From Bacillus sp. EB106-08-02-XG196 (GTDB taxonomy: Bacteria > Bacillota > Bacilli > Bacillales > Cytobacillaceae), in the NCBI RefSeq assembly GCF_013396335.1, contig NZ_JABWSY010000001.1:629953-693952 (forward strand): 64,000 bases of DNA, read 5' to 3'. Positions within the stretch are counted from its first letter, which is position 1, and each line of letters begins with the position of its first letter. The notes under the pieces were generated by a model. It was given only the letters and a program-made list of their open reading frames with translations, ran no database searches and was not told the origin of the DNA. This document shows, in pieces, positions 62,522 through 64,000 of this stretch. The translations under genes and the position numbers were made by a program.

Positions 62522-63724
62522 TTGGAATTATTAGAGTCAAAAGCGAATGCGAAATCAGCATATATATATTTTTTTATTATGGGGATTGTCCTTGTAGCCT
62601 TTAATTTGCGCCCAGCCATTACATCTCTGGGTCCATTAGTTGGGATGATTCAGGAGGATGTTGGACTTACGCATTGGAGTGCGGGTTTATTGATGAGTTT
62701 ACCTTTAGTGGTTTTCGCCATCATGTCTCCCCTTGTTCCAAAAATAGCGAATCAGCTGACAAATGAAGTGACATTAATCATTGGTTTAACATCTCTTTTC
62801 ATTGGTATTATAATCCGCTCGGTTCCGATGACTTTTTTCCTTTTCGCTGGAACTCTTTTGGCTGGATTGGGTATTGCGATTGGAAATGTTCTTTTACCAG
62901 CCGTTGTTAAGGATAAGTTCCCAGAGAAATTTGGGTTAATGACAAGTGTTTATTCCACATCAATGGGACTAATCGCATCCTTAGCTTCAGGAATCAGCGT
63001 TCCTTTAGCAATGGATTTAAACCTTGGGTGGCAGGGTGCTCAGATTGTATGGGCAATACCGGTAGTAGTTGCAATCGTAGTGTGGGTCTTTCTACGAAAA
63101 AGTAACGGAAAAGAATCCAGCGTCATTCAAAAGAAGGGGCGCGCTGACTCTGCTGCATTATGGCGTACTCCTCTTGCCTGGCAAATCGCCATTTTCATGG
63201 GATTCCAATCCTTTTTATTCTATGTAACGATTTCTTGGTTACCTGAAATCCTGCATAGTCATGGAATAAGTATGGGGACAGCAGGATGGATGCTTTCCTT
63301 TACTCAGCTAATGGGATTACCGGCAAGTTTCTTCATTCCTGTCCTTGCAGGTCGTGCGGGGTCTCAGGTATGGATTTCATTCATGTTAGGGATGTGCGCA
63401 GTTGTTGGGTATAGCGGGTTACTGTTAGGAGATTCCTATCCGATTTTAATCCTTAGTATTGTCTTGATTGGAATTGCATTGGGAGGAAGTTTTCCCTTAG
63501 CTCTAACCTATATCGGACTGCGTGCACGAAATGCAAATCAAGCGGCAGCTTTATCGGGAATGACACAATCAACAGGTTATCTCCTAGCAGCAGTAGGTCC
63601 GTTGTTTATTGGCTATTTATATGACTTGGCTCATACATGGACCATTCCCATTATTACCCTCATTTTAGTTTCAGTAGTCGTCATCATATTTGGAATGCTG
63701 TCCGGTCGGAATCGGTATGTATAA
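62522..63724 (+). CDS. MFS transporter, CynX/NimT family
   Basis: The protein has 400 residues from TTG 62522, which has GAGAGG upstream; the frame extends to TTG 62492. About twelve membrane segments are visible. The N-terminal AFNLRPAITSLGPLVGMIQE and the GLGIAIGNVLLPAVVKDKFP segment are typical of CynX-type carriers. Substrate cannot be read; cyanate or other small anions are used by relatives. It is a single-gene unit followed by a terminator. Confidence 0.87.
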   Translation: MELLESKANAKSAYIYFFIMGIVLVAFNLRPAITSLGPLVGMIQEDVGLTHWSAGLLMSLPLVVFAIMSPLVPKIANQLTNEVTLIIGLTSLFIGIIIRSVPMTFFLFAGTLLAGLGIAIGNVLLPAVVKDKFPEKFGLMTSVYSTSMGLIASLASGISVPLAMDLNLGWQGAQIVWAIPVVVAIVVWVFLRKSNGKESSVIQKKGRADSAALWRTPLAWQIAIFMGFQSFLFYVTISWLPEILHSHGISMGTAGWMLSFTQLMGLPASFFIPVLAGRAGSQVWISFMLGMCAVVGYSGLLLGDSYPILILSIVLIGIALGGSFPLALTYIGLRARNANQAAALSGMTQSTGYLLAAVGPLFIGYLYDLAHTWTIPIITLILVSVVVIIFGMLSGRNRYV

Positions 63725-63734
63725 ATCAATCACA

Positions 63735-63769
63735 AAGAAACCGAAGGAAAAATATCCTTCGGTTTCTTA
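63735..63769. terminator. Bidirectional terminator between MFS gene and acidic repeat protein
   Basis: AAGAAACCGAAGGA, loop AAAATA, TCCTTCGGTTTCTT lies between two convergent genes. Confidence 0.85.
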
Positions 63770-63780
63770 TTGAATACAGA

Positions 63781-64000
63781 TTAATTTTTTAAGTCTATTA
63801 CAGCAACAGCATCTTCATCAGGCACTACATCTTCTGTAACCTCTTCAGATTCAACTTCAGTTGCTACTTCAACAGCTTCTTCGGAAGTTTCAACTTCAAC
63901 AGCTTCTTCGGAAGTTTCAACTTCAACAGCTTCTTCAACTGTTACGTCTTCAATAACTTCTTCTGCAACCGCACGGACAGCTGAATTAGCCGCTGCATGT
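63781..64000 (-). CDS. Acidic repeat protein, C-terminal part (cut by window edge)
   Basis: The frame enters from the window edge and stops at TAA 63781-63783, giving 72 residues. After AAANSAVRAVAEEVIEDVTV the sequence EEAVEVETS repeats two to three times, encoded by 27-bp direct repeats between about 63865 and 63930. The tail ends DEDAVAVIDLKN. Charge is strongly negative. No family is recognised from this part. Confidence 0.65.
   Translation of the reverse strand, partial: HAAANSAVRAVAEEVIEDVTVEEAVEVETSEEAVEVETSEEAVEVATEVESEEVTEDVVPDEDAVAVIDLKN

Overview
The window looks like a chromosomal piece of a motile Bacillaceae species, Bacillus or Neobacillus-like. This is inferred from moderate to low GC, AGGAGG-type ribosome binding sites, many GTG and TTG starts, YaaR, NERD and MurQRP-type genes, LplABC-type transporters with YesMN-type regulators, and CcpA cre-like sites. 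No rRNA, tRNA, CRISPR array, prophage or insertion sequence was seen.

Positions 1-37,300 are almost entirely flagellar. On the minus strand a long operon runs fliM-fliN-fliT-fliS-flgB-flgC-fliE-fliF-fliG-fliH-fliI-fliJ-fliN2-fliO-fliP-fliQ-fliR-flhB-flhA-flhF-flhG-fliA (17,635 down to 643). It is preceded by a sigma-A-like promoter, a c-di-GMP-I (GEMM) riboswitch and an intrinsic terminator. Further minus-strand units are fliD-hydrolase-fliK-flgD-flgE, flagellin (hag), a PilZ protein, flgM-flgN-flgK-flgL and yaaR-flhO-flhP. motA-motB and a C39-type protein run on the plus strand. Three of these units and one small-protein unit carry a shared FliA(SigD)-type promoter pattern. The cluster has no chemotaxis genes, no fliL and no CheC-domain fliY. 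The N-terminal CheY-docking motif usual in FliM is absent from FliM and present on FliN. Between fliD and hag sit a NERD-domain predicted nuclease and a large secreted protein of FN3 and Ig-like repeats.

At 37,300-37,650 a SigD-type promoter leads to a second c-di-GMP-I riboswitch and a 43-residue membrane protein. Together with the riboswitch on the fliM operon (which encodes FliA) and the PilZ protein, this suggests a c-di-GMP-controlled motility circuit.

Positions 37,760-51,900 are mainly carbohydrate functions: a DoxX protein, fructokinase, a GH32 fructosidase, a lipoprotein plus two permeases of an oligosaccharide ABC importer, cre sites, a second NERD gene followed by 53-bp hairpin repeats, and a histidine kinase/AraC-type regulator/solute-binding protein unit that may sense the sugar. 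An aldo/keto reductase follows.

Positions 51,900-64,000 hold small proteins of unknown role, a MurNAc recycling operon (murQ-murR-murP-mupG) with a promoter and cre-like site, a Cof-type HAD phosphatase, a CdaR-type regulator next to glcD-glcF (glycolate oxidase type), a CynX-type MFS transporter, and the C-terminal part of an acidic repeat protein cut by the window edge. Palindromic intergenic repeats occur at 37,650, 52,163 and 62,399.
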